A stretch of DNA of 64,000 nucleotides, from contig NC_132923.1 in the NCBI RefSeq assembly GCF_047675955.1, forward strand, positions 88,471,137-88,535,136. The letters are read 5' to 3'. The first letter of the stretch is position 1. Every line of letters starts with the position of its first letter. Origin of the DNA: Chlorocebus sabaeus. Taxonomy: Eukaryota > Chordata > Mammalia > Primates > Cercopithecidae. The notes under the pieces were generated by a model. That model was not told where the DNA came from, ran no database searches, and saw nothing but the letters and a program-made list of their open reading frames with translations. The translations under genes were made by a program, and so were the position numbers. Below are positions 23,005-35,409 of this stretch, in pieces.

Positions 23005-24820
23005 TTTTGTTCATCTTTTGAATTGTTTTATTCAATTCAACTTTATTTATTTCTTTAGTATTTCTTTACTGCTACTAATTTTGGCTTTGGTTTATTCTTG
23101 CCTTTCTAGTTCTTTAAGACACATCATTAGGTTGTTCATTTGAAGTATTTTATCTTTTCTTTTTTCCACCTACTTGTCGTCTTTTTAAATGTAGGCACTT
23201 ACTGCTGTAAGCTTTCCTCTTAGTACTGCTTTTGCTGTATCCCATAGGTTTTGGTATGTTGTATTTTCATTTACATTTACTTTAATAAATTTTAAAATTT
23301 TCTTCTTAATATATTTATTGACCCACTGGTTATCCAGGAGCATGCTGTTTAATTTCCATCTCTTGGTATAGTGTCCAAAATTTCTCTTGTTATTGATTTC
23401 CAGTTTTATTCCATTGTGGTCAGAGAAGACACATGATATAATTTCAACTTTTTAAGACTTGTTTTGTGGCCTGACATATGATTCACCCTTGAGAATGATC
23501 CATGTGCTGAGAATAATCTATATTCTGCACCCTTAGATGAACTGTTCTGTAAATATATATTAGGTTTATTTAGTCTATAGTGCAGATTAAGTATGGTATT
23601 TCTTTGCTGATTTTATGTCTGGATGTCTGTCCGGTACTGAAAGTGGAGTGTTGAAGTCCCCATCTATTACTGTATTGGGATCTATCTCTTTATCTCTAAT
23701 AATATTTGCTTTATGTATCTGGGTGCTCCAATGTTGGGTGATGTATATTTATAATTGTTATAGCCTCTTGCTGAATTGATTGCTTTATCATTATATAGTG
23801 AACTTGTCTCTTTTCATAATTTTTGTCTTGAAATCTGTTTCATCTGATATAAGTTTAGCTACTTCTGCTCTTTTTTGATTTCCATTTGCATGAAATCTTT
23901 TCCCATATCAGTCTATGTGTGTCCTTATGGATGCAGTATGTTTCTTGTAGGTAAGAAATTGTTGACTTTTTTTTTTTTTTTAATTTATTTAACCACTCCA
24001 TGTCTTTTAAGCGGACAAGTCAGTCCATTTTCATTCAGTATTGTTATTGATAAATAAAGACTTACTTCTCCATTTTTGTTATTTGTTTCCTGGTTGTTTT
24101 GTGGTCTTCCTTCTTTTCTTCCTGTCTTCCTGTTAGTGAAGGCGATTTTCTCTGACAGTGTGTTTTAATTTTTTGCTCTCTATTTTTTGTATTATGTTGT
24201 ATGTTTTTAGATTTGAAGTTAACATGAGGCTTGCAAATATGTCATAACCCTTTGTTTTAAATTGATGACAACTTAACACTGATTGTTTAAACAAACAAGC
24301 AAAAAGAAAATAAATAAAAACTCTACACTTTAATTTCATCTCCCCACTTTTTAATTTTTTGTTGTTTCTATGTTTATCTTACTTTACTGTCTATGTCTTG
24401 AAAAGTTGTCATCTTTATTATTTCTGATAGGTTCATCTTTTAGTATTTCTACTGAAGATATGAGTAGTTTATATACCACAGTTAGTGTTATAATATTCTA
24501 TGTTTTTCTGTGTTTACTATTACCAGTAAGTTTTATACCTTTAGATGATTTGTTATTGCTCATTAACATCCTTTTGTTTCATATTGAAGAACTCCCTTTT
24601 GCATTTCTCATAGGACAGGTCTGCTGTTGATGAAGTCCCTCGGCTCTTGTTTGTCTGGGAAAATCTTTATTTCTCCTTAATGTTCAAAAGATCTTTTTGC
24701 CAGATATACTATTCTACAATAAAAGGTTTTCCTTCAGCACTTCAAATATATGTTGCTACCCTCTCCTGGCCTGTAAGGTTTCCACTGAGAAGTCAGCTTG
24801 CTGCCAGATATTTTTGGAGC

Positions 24821-25387
24821 TCATTTCATTTCTCTTGCTGCTTTTTGGATCTTTTCTTTATCTTTGGTATTCGGCAGTTGGATTATAAAATGTCTTGAGG
24901 TAGTCTTATTTGGGTTAAATCTGCTTGGTGTGCTATAACCCTCTTGTACTTGAATACCAATATCTTTATCCAGGTTTTGGAAGTTCTCTGTTATTATCCC
25001 TTTGAATAAATGTTCTATCCCTATCTCTTTTTCTACCTTCTCTTTAAGGCCAATATCTCTTAGATTTGTCCTTTTGAGACTATTTGAGCAGTGGTGGTGA
25101 CCGTTGTAGGAGACAAAGGACTCATCAACAGCCTCTGGGGACTGGGCTTTCAGAGAAATGCTGAGCTTCAGTGGTAGACCACAGGCGGGGAAGGGTGGCT
25201 GCACTTGGGGGCATGACACTAAGGCAGGGGTGCCTTTTTCTGCAGTGAGCAGTGGAAGTGGGAAGTTGTGCGGTGCATTGTTTGCCCTCTTCTCCATGCT
25301 GTGAATGTGGTATCTGTCTTTGGGGCATGTGAAAGTGCCTGGCCTTCCTTCTTGGCGGGGTGCAGCATTTGGCACCAGGATGCTCAA
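24821..25387 (-). pseudogene. L1 5' UTR-ORF1 fusion frame (188 codons)
   Basis: A single open frame reads from GC-rich 5' UTR sequence straight into the C-terminal half of ORF1 (LFKGIITENFQNLDKDIGIQ ... HFIIQLPNTKDKEKIQKAAR). The ORF1 N-terminal coiled coil is missing, so an internal deletion near 25085-25095 has joined the two. The first 100 residues resemble no protein I know and are probably untranslated DNA read by chance. No function is proposed. Confidence 0.7.
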
Positions 25388-25410
25388 GGATCACAAGCCT
25401 GTGGGATTCT

Positions 25411-25533
25411 ACATGGGCTTGAGCAGTGCCTGTACACAATCCCCAGGCATGTTAGTCTGGAGGTGCTGGAGCAGGGGTGCAGGGTCAACAGGGCTCTGCA
25501 GTGAATAGGATTACAAAGTTCTGTGATGGAAGG
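25411..25533. repeat. 123-bp direct repeat, first (source) copy
   Basis: Part of the L1 5' UTR. 26751-26873 repeats it at the same length with four substitutions that I can count (positions of gcttg/gattg, gtgcc/gtacc, gcatg/gtatg, ggggt/ggcgt). Confidence 0.95.
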
Positions 25534-26750
25534 GTAGAATACTGAGGATCTCTTATTTAGCCATCCCTTCCCTGCTTTAGGGAACCTTTCCTAGCTCTGC
25601 GCCAGTCCTGCTTGGAGGGCTGCCTGACTGTCTTCTTTCCTTGATTTTCATGGCTTCTCTGGTGAATTTCACTGTGCTCTCTTAGACAATCTACTTGAAG
25701 TGTTAGTATTTCCTTGCTATTTTGATTGCTCTCCATGAGAGAGGCGCTCACTAGCTGCTTATAGTTATCTGCCTTATTATTGAATTTTGAGAGCTCTTTA
25801 TATATTCTGGGTACAAGTCGCATCTTAGATAATGTTTGCAAATATATTCTTCCATTCGTGGTTTGTCTTCCACCTTCTAATACTGTGTTTTGAAGCATAA
25901 ATGCTTTTTTAAATTTTGATGAAATCCAACTTTTCTATGTTTCCTTTGGTTGCTTTTGCTTAGGATATCTCAGAAATTGTTGCTTAGTCTAGGGACATAA
26001 ACATTTATGCCTATGTTTTCTAAGAGTTTTGCAGTATTGGCCATTACATTTAGGTCATTGATCAATTTTGAGTTGATTTTTGTATTTTGTGTGAGATAGG
26101 GAGTCAAAGTTAATTCTTTTTCATGTGGAAATCTGGTTGTCCCAGCACCATTTGTTAAAAAGATCATTCCCCCACTGAATTGTCTTGGCATCTTTATAAA
26201 AAAATCAATTGACTATAAATGTATGGGTTTATTTCTGGATTCTCAATTCTGTTTCATTGATCTATATGTCTATCCTTATGCTATTATCATACTATTTTGA
26301 TTGCAATGGCTTTGGTAGTAAATGTTGATATCAGGAATTGTTAGTCTTCCAACTTTTCTTCTTTTTCAAGAATAACTATTCTAGGTCCTTTGCATTTCTG
26401 TATGAATTTTAGGACCAGCTTTTCAATTTTTGCATGAAAACTGTGGCCGGAATGGTATAGGAATTGTGTTGGCTCTCTAGATCATTTTGGAGAATATTGC
26501 TTTCTTAATAATAATTGTTTAAATATCTTTTGATCTGTGAAGATAGCACTTTAAAAATTTGTTTAGGTCATCTTTTATCAAATATGTTTTGTAGTTCAGT
26601 ATTCATTTTAAGCTTTTTAAAAATCAAGTTTACTCCTAAGTATTTTGTTATTTTTGATCCTATTGTACATGATATTGTTTCCTTAATTTTATTTTCAGAT
26701 TGTTTATTGATAGTGTTTAGGAATGCAGTGCATTTTCATGTGTTAATTCC

Positions 26751-26873
26751 ACATGGGATTGAGCAGTACCTGTACACAATCCCCAGGTATGTTAGTCTGG
26801 AGGTGCTGGAGCAGGCGTGCAGGGTCAACAGGGCTCTGCAGTGAATAGGATTACAAAGTTCTGTGATGGAAGG
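26751..26873. repeat. 123-bp direct repeat, second (inserted) copy
   Basis: It interrupts an older antisense L1: 'catgtgttaattcc' on the left and 'tcctgcaatcttgctgaac' on the right are adjacent in ordinary L1. It has no poly(A) and no target duplication. Confidence 0.93.
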
Positions 26874-27278
26874 TGTCCTGCAATCTTGCTGAACTTATTT
26901 TATTAGCTTTAATAGTTATTTTGTGTATATATGTGGAATTCTTAAAATACAGAATCATCTGCAAATAGAAATGTTTTTATTTCCTTTCTGATCTTGATTT
27001 CTTTTATATCATATTCTTGGCTAATTGTCCTGGATAGTACCTCCAATATATTGCTGAATAGAAGTGGGGAGAGTGCCCATACTTGTTTTATTCCTGATCT
27101 TAAGGGGAAGATTTCACTCCTTTACAAATAAGTATGCTATTAGCTATATGTTTTTTACAGATGGTGTTTATCATCTTGAGGAAGTTCCTTCTATTCTTAG
27201 TTTTTTGAGTGTTGTTGGTATTTGTCACATACTTTCCCTGCATCTATTGAGATGATCCTATCATTTTGGATAGGATCC

Positions 27279-27337
27279 AATATGACTTATTAATAATATT
27301 AACATTATTAATATTATTAATAATATGACTTATTACG
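27279..27337. repeat. AT-rich palindrome with flanking direct repeat
   Basis: attaataatattaa (27289-27302) and its complement (27308-27321) form a 14-bp stem with 5-bp loop. aatatgacttatta occurs on both sides (27279-27292 and 27322-27335 region). Confidence 0.85.
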
Positions 27338-28631
27338 TTGATTGAATTTTATATGAGTCAACCTTGCATTGTTTGGATAATTCCCACGTGGTTATGGTGT
27401 ATAATCCTTTTTACCTCTTGCTGGATTTGGCTTGCAAGTATTTTACTAAGAAATTCTGCATCCATATTCATAAAATTTATTGGTATTCAGGGTTTTTTTG
27501 TGTGTGTTATCTTTGCTTTTGGCATCAAAGGAATAATGACCTTATAGAATGAGTTCGTGAGTTCTTCTTCCTCTTAAATTCTTGGGAAGAAGTTGTAAAG
27601 ATTTGGTGTTCATTCTTCTTACATATATATTGCCGTGAAACCATGTGGTTTTGAGCTCTTCTTTGTGTTTTTTTAATTACTTTAAGTTTTTTTGATTACT
27701 AATTATCTCTTTCTTTGTTATAGGTACATTCAGATTTCCTGTTTCTTCTTGGGTCTGCTTAAATAGCTTTTATCTTTCTAGTAATTTGTTCTTTTCATTA
27801 TAGATACCATTGTAGACAATTCTATAATTATTTTGGTTTACATTTATTTCACATATTTCCTTATTATCCTTTTTGTTTCTGTAAGACCTCTAGTAATGTC
27901 CCATTTTTCATTACTGATTTTAGTAATTAGAGTCTTGTTGGTCTAATTAAAACATTGCCAAATATTTTATGATTTCAAAGAAGCAACTTTGGTTTTCTTT
28001 GGTTTTATCCGGTTTTCTATTCTTGATCTCATTTATTTCCATTCTAATGTTTGTATTTTACTTGTTTTGGATTTGGTTTGATGTTCTTTTTGTAGTTTTT
28101 GAAGGGAAAGCTTTGGGTTACTGATTTGAGGTCTTCTTTTTTCATGTAGGTGTTTAAAGCCATGTTTCTCTAGAAGTACTGCCTCATTTTCATTATTAAG
28201 TTTTATATGTTTTGTCATAATTTAAATTTCTCTTGAAGTATTTTCTAGTGTCCTTTGTGATGTTTTATTTAACCCATTGATCATTTAGTAATATATTGTT
28301 TGATTTCTACATATTTATTAATTACCCAAATTTTTTTCTGCTATTATTATCTAGTTTCATTTTATTGTGGCCAGGTAACATATTTTATATGATTTCAGTT
28401 CTTTCAAATTTATTGAAACTTGTTTTATAGCCTAACATATGGTCTCTCCTGGAGCATTTTTCATATGCACTTGAAAAGAGTATGTATTTTGCTATCATTG
28501 GGTGGAATGTTCTATAGATGTTGCTAGGTCTAGTTGATTTACATTGTTGTTTAGGTCTTCCATTTACTGGTTGATCTTCTGCCTGATTCTTCTGTTCATT
28601 GTTGAAAAGTGAAGTATCGGTGTCTTCGAAC

Positions 28632-28684
28632 TGTACACATATCCTGTCAGTTCTGTTTTCTCTAGAGAATCCTGACTAATACAG
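28632..28684 (+). mobile_element. Scrap of an MLT2-type LTR 3' end
   Basis: 'cctgtcagttctgttttctc' then 'tagagaatcctgactaatac' matches the 3' end of MLT2-like ERVL LTRs. Only about 50 bp remain, at the boundary between antisense and sense old L1. Confidence 0.6.
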
Positions 28685-29600
28685 CAGGAGAGTAAAAAAC
28701 TCATTGGGGCCAGAGTCTTAGGGGGCTCTCACAAGTTTATATGCTTTGTCTCTAGAAGCTAAAGCAAATGCTTCAGCATGAAAAACAGCTGAATATTGGT
28801 AGGGTCAGTAAGTTTTATGGCATTTTAACTTGACCTAGTCCCATCGCCTGCTCTCTAGCTGCATATTAGTCTTGATAACCAACATGCCACAATCTCAGTG
28901 AAAACCAAAATTTTGGCAGACACTGTCAGAGGTAAAATAAAGTTAAGAGTTTCTTCAAAGACCATTCCAGAGAATTGTCATTATGTGACTTGTCTGGAGA
29001 TTGCCTGGAAGACCCCACTTTGAGTGAGAGCTTTGCCAGTGCAAAATCTTTGCTGTGGAGGGCATTTTTAAAAGAAATAATTATAGGCAATTGTTAAACC
29101 TCACTGCAAACTGAAATGGTGAATAGCAGTTGAGTTAAACAATAGACCAATCAAAAACCTTCAAAGAAAAAGCTGAGTGTGTCTATAGGGGGCTTTGAAA
29201 AGATACCACATATTCCTGGGATTTTAGAAGACCACTCATATTTGTAGGACTGTGCATATGTCTAAGGCTATGTACTTGATTAGAAAAGACAAGAAGGTCC
29301 AAAGCTTTCAGTTCCAACCTACCTTAAGACTCTGCATAAACAAGAAGTTAAGGCTTAGGCTAAGTGTTGAAAGTGTACTCCCGACATACAGAGCTGCTCA
29401 GCAAACACTGGGAGACTTAATGGTTCTAAGCATTTATAGAAATGTCTGTCCAATGACTTGATGACTCAGCTAACAGAATAGAGATATCAGTTATCAACCA
29501 CAGAAAGGAATGTTGACTTTGCAGAACTAAGTCAGAAAATCACTAAACTAAGAACTAGAATAAACAACAACAATAAACAGCGGAAATGGAGGAAAAAAGC
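28685..29600. other. About 0.9 kb without clear gene or repeat
   Basis: No Alu, LTR end or convincing exon. Purine-rich sense-strand composition suggests the 5' part of the old L1 that becomes recognisable from about 29600, but this is inference. Confidence 0.45.
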
Positions 29601-31700
29601 AATGAATAGAAACTGTCCTTGAGGATTCTACACATTGAACTCACTAGACAAAGACCATAAATCAGTTACGTTAAATATATTTATTCAAAGAACCAAAAGA
29701 AAGCATTCATAAAGAAATAAAGTGTTAGAATTATGTCTCATAAAATATAAAATTTCAATCAAGAGTTATAAACTATTTTTTAAATAACCAAATAAAAATT
29801 CTGAAGTTGACAAGTTCATATTCAGAAATGAAAAATTTATTAGAAGGACTCATTAGCACCCTACGAGCAGGCAGAAGAAAATATTATTGGACTTGAAAAC
29901 AAGTCAAATGAGATAATTCAGTGTGAGGAACAGAATGAAGAATAAAAATAATGAACACATATGGATTTGTGGGATACCATTAAGCATGCCAACATACCTG
30001 TAATAAGAATTCCAGAAAAAGAGGGAGAAAGGAAGGGATAGAAGGAATATTTGGAAAAATAATGGTCCTTGCCAAATTGAAGAAAATTATTATCTAAGGA
30101 GCTCAATAAACTCTTAAGGAAGATAAACTCAAATAGATCCACACTTGAGGCTCATTATAAACCATGTCTGAAGCCAAAGATAAGCCGGACATCATGGCAA
30201 ATACCTGTAATCCCTAGTACTCAGAAGGTTGAAACGGGAGAGTCACTTGAGCCCAAGAGTTCAAGGCTACAGTGAGCTATGATTTCGCCACTGCATTTCA
30301 GCCTGGTGACAGAGTTAGACTCTGTATCTAGAAAAAAAAGTGTTTTGAAAAAAAGTGTTTTGAAAAAAGCCAAAGACAGAAAGAGAATCTTAAAAACAGC
30401 AAGGGAGAAGGGATTCATCACATAAACTAGTTTAAATCAGAAACTATGAAGTCCAAAAGGCAGTGTAATGATATATTCAATGTACTGAAAAGAACTATCA
30501 ACCATGAATATCCAGCAAAACTGTCTTTCAAAAATATAAAATAAATTAACATTCTCAAATAACACCAGGTTTATCACTAGCAGATTTGCACTACAAGAAA
30601 TACTAAAAGGAGCCCTTCAGGATGAAGTGAAAGGACACTAGACAATAGTATAGATTCACATGAAGAAATAAAGAGCGATGATAATGGTAACTAGGTAAAT
30701 ATAAAAGATAGGCGAAATACAGTTTTTGCCAGTAACTCTTTAGTTCTTCTATCTGATTTAAGAGATGACCTCACAAAACAATAATTATAAATATATGTTG
30801 GTGGGAGCATATTATATACAGATGTAATTTGTGTAAAAATAGCAATTAAAAGAAAAGGGGAGAGATTGTAAATAAGTAAGAGCAAAGTTTCCATATCCCA
30901 TTGAAATTAAGTTCCTATCATCTAAACTTAGATTCTTCTGTATTAAGATGTTATTTGTAATCATCATGGAAACTACTAAGAAAATGTCTCAAAAATACAG
31001 TGTATAGGAAATTAAATCAACCCTGGAAAATATCAAACACAAAAGAAGGCAACAATGGAGAAGTGAAAAAAGACATAGAAAATAGCAAAATGGCAAATGT
31101 AAATCTTATAGGTATGTAAACATACCTATAGGTAGTTCATGATATTTTAAAAATTAAACACTCCTATTAAGAGGTAGAATTTTGGAGACTGGATAAAAAT
31201 CATGGTTCAACTATACTCTGTCTACAAGAGATGCACTTTAGATTCAAAGGCACAAATAAGTTGAATGTAAAAGGAAACAAAAGCATACCATTCAACAGCG
31301 TAAGAGAATTGCAGTGGCTACACAAATATTGGACAAATAGACTTTAAGAGAATTTTTTCTTACTAAATTTCATACTAAAGACAAATAAAAATATTTTATA
31401 ATGGCAACAGGGCCAAACCATCAGGAAGATATGACCATTACAAATATATATGCACCTAAAAGAGATCCCAAAAATATAAGGAAAAACTTATAGAATAGAA
31501 AGAAGAAATAGATATGCAATTTAATAGAGACCTCAGTATCCCACATTCACCAGTGGACAGGACAGACAGAAGATAAATAAGGAAATATTCATTCCAGATA
31601 TGTCACAACATATTACTTAAAATTTCCAGATGTCAACATAAAATTACAAGATATGCAACAAAGCAAGAAAGATCAAAACATAGTTATTAGCTTATAGATC
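29600..31700 (+). mobile_element. Old L1 (L1M), sense, ORF1 to ORF2 start
   Basis: 'gcaatgaatagaaactgtcc'-like upstream sequence is followed by ORF1 marks ('aagagaatcttaaaaacagc', 'ccatgaatatccagcaaaac', 'ctacaagaaatactaaaagg') and then ORF2 endonuclease marks ('ctgtctacaagagatgcact', 'gacctcagtatcccacattc'). No long frame survives. Confidence 0.75.
30182..30364 (+). mobile_element. Free right Alu monomer (FRAM-like), sense
   Basis: A single Alu arm with the right-arm order 'tcaaggctacagtgagctat' and 'ccactgcatttcagcctggt'. The tail repeats gtgttttgaaaaaa twice. gccaaaga before (30173-30180) and gccaaaga after (30367-30374) is the target duplication. Confidence 0.82.
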
Positions 31701-33292
31701 CTTGTATAGATGATTTTTTCAAAGGGCAAGTTATTCAAACATAAGGAGGCAATAAGGATCATACCTTTTTTTAAGCTATTAACTATGTATTTATATATAT
31801 TATATATAATTGTATTTATATATAATTATATATTTATAAAATATCACAAAATATAGTCTGAAAATTTGAAAGGAATAACTTTTAAGCTAATCTATTCCTT
31901 TTTGTTACTCAGGTCTGAATTCCCCTATATGATATCCTTGATCTAGATAGGCATCAACACTCTACAGGAATAGTTTTAGTAGTTGTATTTTTACTCCTTT
32001 AAGACAGTTATCCTTTTTATTTCATTTCTTTGCCAAGTCTTTCACACTCACTACAGGCAATTACATTTTCTTTGATAATAGACTAAATGCTCCACTTCAT
32101 TGACTTCTCAGAATAGGTAAAAATAAGGAATATCCAATAATATGCCATTCAAGAAAAAGATCTAATAATAAAGAGTGGCTGAAAATAAAAGGACACATAT
32201 ATATCATTAAAGCGCTAACTAAAAGAAAGTGGTTGTCTCTATATGAATAGTAGACCAAAAGAAGTTAAGGGAAAAAAAAGTAGTTGTAGAAATAAAGGTT
32301 ACTTCATAATGATAAAACCAAGAAACTATAACAATTCTAAATTCGTATGCATATTTTCTGTGATTTTTAAACAAGCTCTATTATTTATTGCACACATGTT
32401 TACACATAATGCTGTCTTCCTAGTTTCATGCCATCAGCAAATTTTTAAAATCATTTTTCTTCACAATGTACATTCAGCTGATTTCTTACATCAAGTGAAT
32501 GAACCCCTTACTAATACTAATCCTTATTTGTGCTTACTAGTTTACTTTGTTATCAGTTCTGTTTGTTTCTCTTCTTGTTTGACTAAGGAACACAAGGATA
32601 TTCACTAGTATTTGAGAAAGGCATTTGGTATTAAATTATATACCATTACCACACATGAACTTAACTGTGAATGTTATAGTTAACAAAGCCATCTCTTCAG
32701 AATACTATTTCTTATGTCCTTATATGTGTCTATTAGAAATTAAGAACAGGCTGCCCGTACAAGGTGGGGGTAACCATATATTTTCATTCCAGTTACCTTG
32801 CCTTTCATTTTTGCCTTTTCTGGATTGTTACTGCATTTTGGCTTTTGATTAATAAGTCTAAGCCATTTCCTTTGTAAGTCATAGGTGCATGTTAGAATGC
32901 TTGTATCTACGTAATTTTCTCAAATACTTATTCCTCAGAATGCAGGTACAATCTCTTGAGTTTGTATAACAATGTATAAGATAATATTAATTTACATATC
33001 ATGACACAGGAGTCATTCCTTTATTTTTATGGATTCAAGAGGTATCTACTTGATACCTAATCTTTGATAAGCAATATTAGCAAAAACTATAATAAAACTG
33101 TATAGTTTTAGTGAAAAGGATAGTAAATCCTCACTTAACATTTTTTTTCCCCAAAGAAACACTAGCTTTTAATTCCGTTTCTTATAAATTAAAATTTATA
33201 AGGGGAGGGGAATAACATTTTCTGAAGAAACATAAGCATCATTTTGAGGACAATGAGACAATGAGTTAATGGAAATCTTTAAAATTTTTCAG
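31701..33292. other. Intronic, mostly single-copy DNA
   Basis: Contains a TA-rich tract (about 31785-31850) and otherwise no assigned repeat. Open stretches such as 32243-32608 lack any domain or coding bias. It directly precedes the 101-bp exon, so it is most likely intron. Confidence 0.5.
31783..31850. repeat. (TA)n-rich tract
   Basis: Imperfect tatata and atttata units over about 65 bp. Confidence 0.85.
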
Positions 33293-33393
33293 GATGAGAG
33301 AGACCAGAGAGACCTGGAGAAAGATGATGAACTGGAACTGAAAAGAAGTCTTTTATATAGAGACTCTGCCTATGACAGTGACCCCGAGTATAG
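33293..33393 (+). CDS. Internal coding exon of an unrecognised gene (101 bp)
   Basis: The segment is preceded by a T-rich tract ending in ttttcag and followed by gtatga, so both splice sites fit the consensus. One frame is open throughout and encodes 33 residues plus two bases of a split codon. The peptide is strongly charged (DERDQRDLEKDDELELKR at its start) and ends with SLLYRDSAYDSDPE, a serine/acid stretch that could be a phosphorylated tail, which is inference. No repeat covers the exon, whereas most of its surroundings are transposon-derived. The leftover AG of the last codon joins the first base of the exon at 42456 to give AGC (Ser), so the two exons are in phase. I do not recognise the protein. 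Upstream exons were not found in the window. A chance open stretch of this length alone would be weak evidence; the matching phase and sites raise it. Confidence 0.72.
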
Positions 33394-35409
33394 GTATGAA
33401 TGAAACATATGTATATCCTTCTCATAGTTCCTATAAAAATAACTGTTTTATAATCTGCTGAATTTGTGGGAAATTTAGACTCAAAAGGATAATTAGTATT
33501 TATTTGTAACTGTAAATTCCTATTAAAATTTTAATATGTTTGCATTACTGGAACTTATGTGTAAAAACAAATATAGTCAATTATTGGTGATGCCTTTCAT
33601 CCTACTTAAGATTTGTCTGCCCTGAAAACTCACATACTTCAGAATGTATTTATTCTACTATAAAAAACAGTTCTTATAATTTTAGACCATGAGCCAACCT
33701 TTTTTAATAATTTGAGATCAAATTCTATAAGAGCAAATTCTGTTCTCATCTAAAATTTGAGAAATGTTAATAATAACATTTGTACAAGTTTATAAGAGCA
33801 AGTTTCATCAAGATATTTGACAGCTGTGTCAACTGACATAAATTTAATGCAGTATTAAAAACCGTAAATTTTGGATTTATACAGCCAAAGGTTCTTTGAA
33901 TTCTTGGATGCTATACCACTAGTTACTGTAATATATAGCTTTCACCTTCCTGAGATTCCTGAGGAACAAACAAAACTTCAAAGAATGGAATATTTTTTTA
34001 ATTGCTAACTTGGGTTTTGCATTCAAATCTCTGATCTTTACTCTGGTAAGCTAAGCTAGACCATCTATGAACATGTGAGGATTCCTTATGCCCCTTACAC
34101 AGAGTATAAGTGGGAGTGTGACTTCCTTTCTCAGAGTTATTGCCTCCCAAGCAAGGAGCAACCTGGGCCTCTCTTTAAAGTAAATAGTTTATTATAGGTA
34201 AATTTGAAGGTGAAGCAATCCAAAGAGGAAAAGAAAGATTCAGAGGGTACACACCCTGAGGAAGAGTATTTTTTACCCTTTGTTATTCTTCATTAAAGGC
34301 ATATTCCCTAAATTGTTATATGGATTAGCATCCCAATTTTGGGTGCTTAACCCATATAATTAATTCTAATTTGGGCAAGAAGTGAGAAGAGTTGATACAG
34401 GAAAGAGCCTCATTTTCAAATTATCTAAGTTGTTTGTTAAAAATATAGATTTCCACTTTTTACCCCCATAGATGCTGGTTCTTATATATAAGTAACACAT
34501 GGAAATCTGTATTTTAAGAGAGATCATAGGGTCAGGTGCAATGGCTCACGCCTGTAATTCCAGTGCTTTGGGGGGCCCCCGTGGGAGAATCACTTGAGGC
34601 CAAGAGTTTGAGAATAACCTGGGCAACAGAGCAAGACCCTGTCTACAAAATAAATACAATAAAATTAAAAATGGGATGTCATGGGTAATTCTAACATAGG
34701 TAGATAAATACTACATTTTCAAAAGTGCTGCTATCAATTTAAAGTTTGCCATAAACCCCAATATTGGTTCTTTTTTCAGCTCACCAAGCAGTGTTATTGA
34801 TTAAGCTTTTGATCACCCTGAACAATTTGGTACCTCTCAAATGAGAGTTAAGCAGAGTGTCAGAAAAGTTTTGCTTACACATTTTTGAGGTTACTTTATA
34901 ATCGTTGCTGCTTCTCTTATATATACACTTGAATCAATCTGATGAAGTGGTCAGTCCTTCAAGACTTTTAGAAAAGTATCTTTGATATTAGCTCCAGAAG
35001 CTATTGAAATGATTAGGATATTATTTTAGTTTTATCCTCAAGTAATATTATGTACTAGGCCAAGAAGTTCCCCCGTTCTGCTTTCCATCACAAAGATTAG
35101 AGGAACTACACTCAAAGTAATCACCTCCTTGCCAGCCTTGAGGTTTCTGTCAGCAGAAGTCAAGAAAGAGTTTGCAGTCTTGACTTACTATCAACCCTCT
35201 ACAGATGCCGTTTGACACAGGCATCATGAAGAAGTTTGCATGAATCTCTGGAATGACTGAGCGAGGAGCTCAGCAAATCCTTTTCCCCCAAAGAAACAAA
35301 CTGAACAGAACTGTCAAAAACAATTTAAGAACTCCTGGAATTGACCAAAAGCATATAACAAATTGAGAAGCATTTATCAAGAAAATCTTCTGGTTATACT
35401 ACCTCTAAA
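33394..35409 (+). other. Intron, first part
   Basis: Single-copy AT-rich DNA between the donor at 33394 and an L1 3' end, with one Alu left monomer. I see no second exon here. Confidence 0.5.
34529..34650 (+). mobile_element. Free left Alu monomer (FLAM-like), sense
   Basis: 'gcaatggctcacgcctgtaa' to 'gcaacagagcaagaccctgt' followed by an A-rich tail, with no second arm. Length about 120 bp fits a left monomer. Confidence 0.8.

Larger units (their letters stand above)
17205..25770 (-). mobile_element. Long L1MA-like element, antisense, with nested insertions
   Basis: The antisense 3' UTR begins near 17205 ('gtacattgtatgtttgttac'). ORF2 antisense follows ('gaacatgcagtatttgattt'; 'gatgatatctcattgtggtt'), then ORF1 (about 24820-25080) and a GC-richer 5' UTR to about 25770. 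Inside it lie the PPP1R8 pseudogene, an Alu (20975-21308) and a truncated L1PA (21666-23004). Net length is about 5.7 kb. All frames are broken. Confidence 0.8.
25771..28631 (-). mobile_element. Old L1 (L1M), antisense, ORF2
   Basis: 'gagctctttatatattctgg', 'gatcaattttgagttgattt' and 'cccagcaccatttgttaaaa' follow the antisense ORF2 order over almost 3 kb, with the 123-bp insertion at 26751-26873. ORF frames are lost. Confidence 0.85.

Noticed and set aside
32243..32608. 121-codon frame near the 101-bp exon
   Set aside because: Low-complexity start, no conserved motif and no good donor site after it; likely intron.
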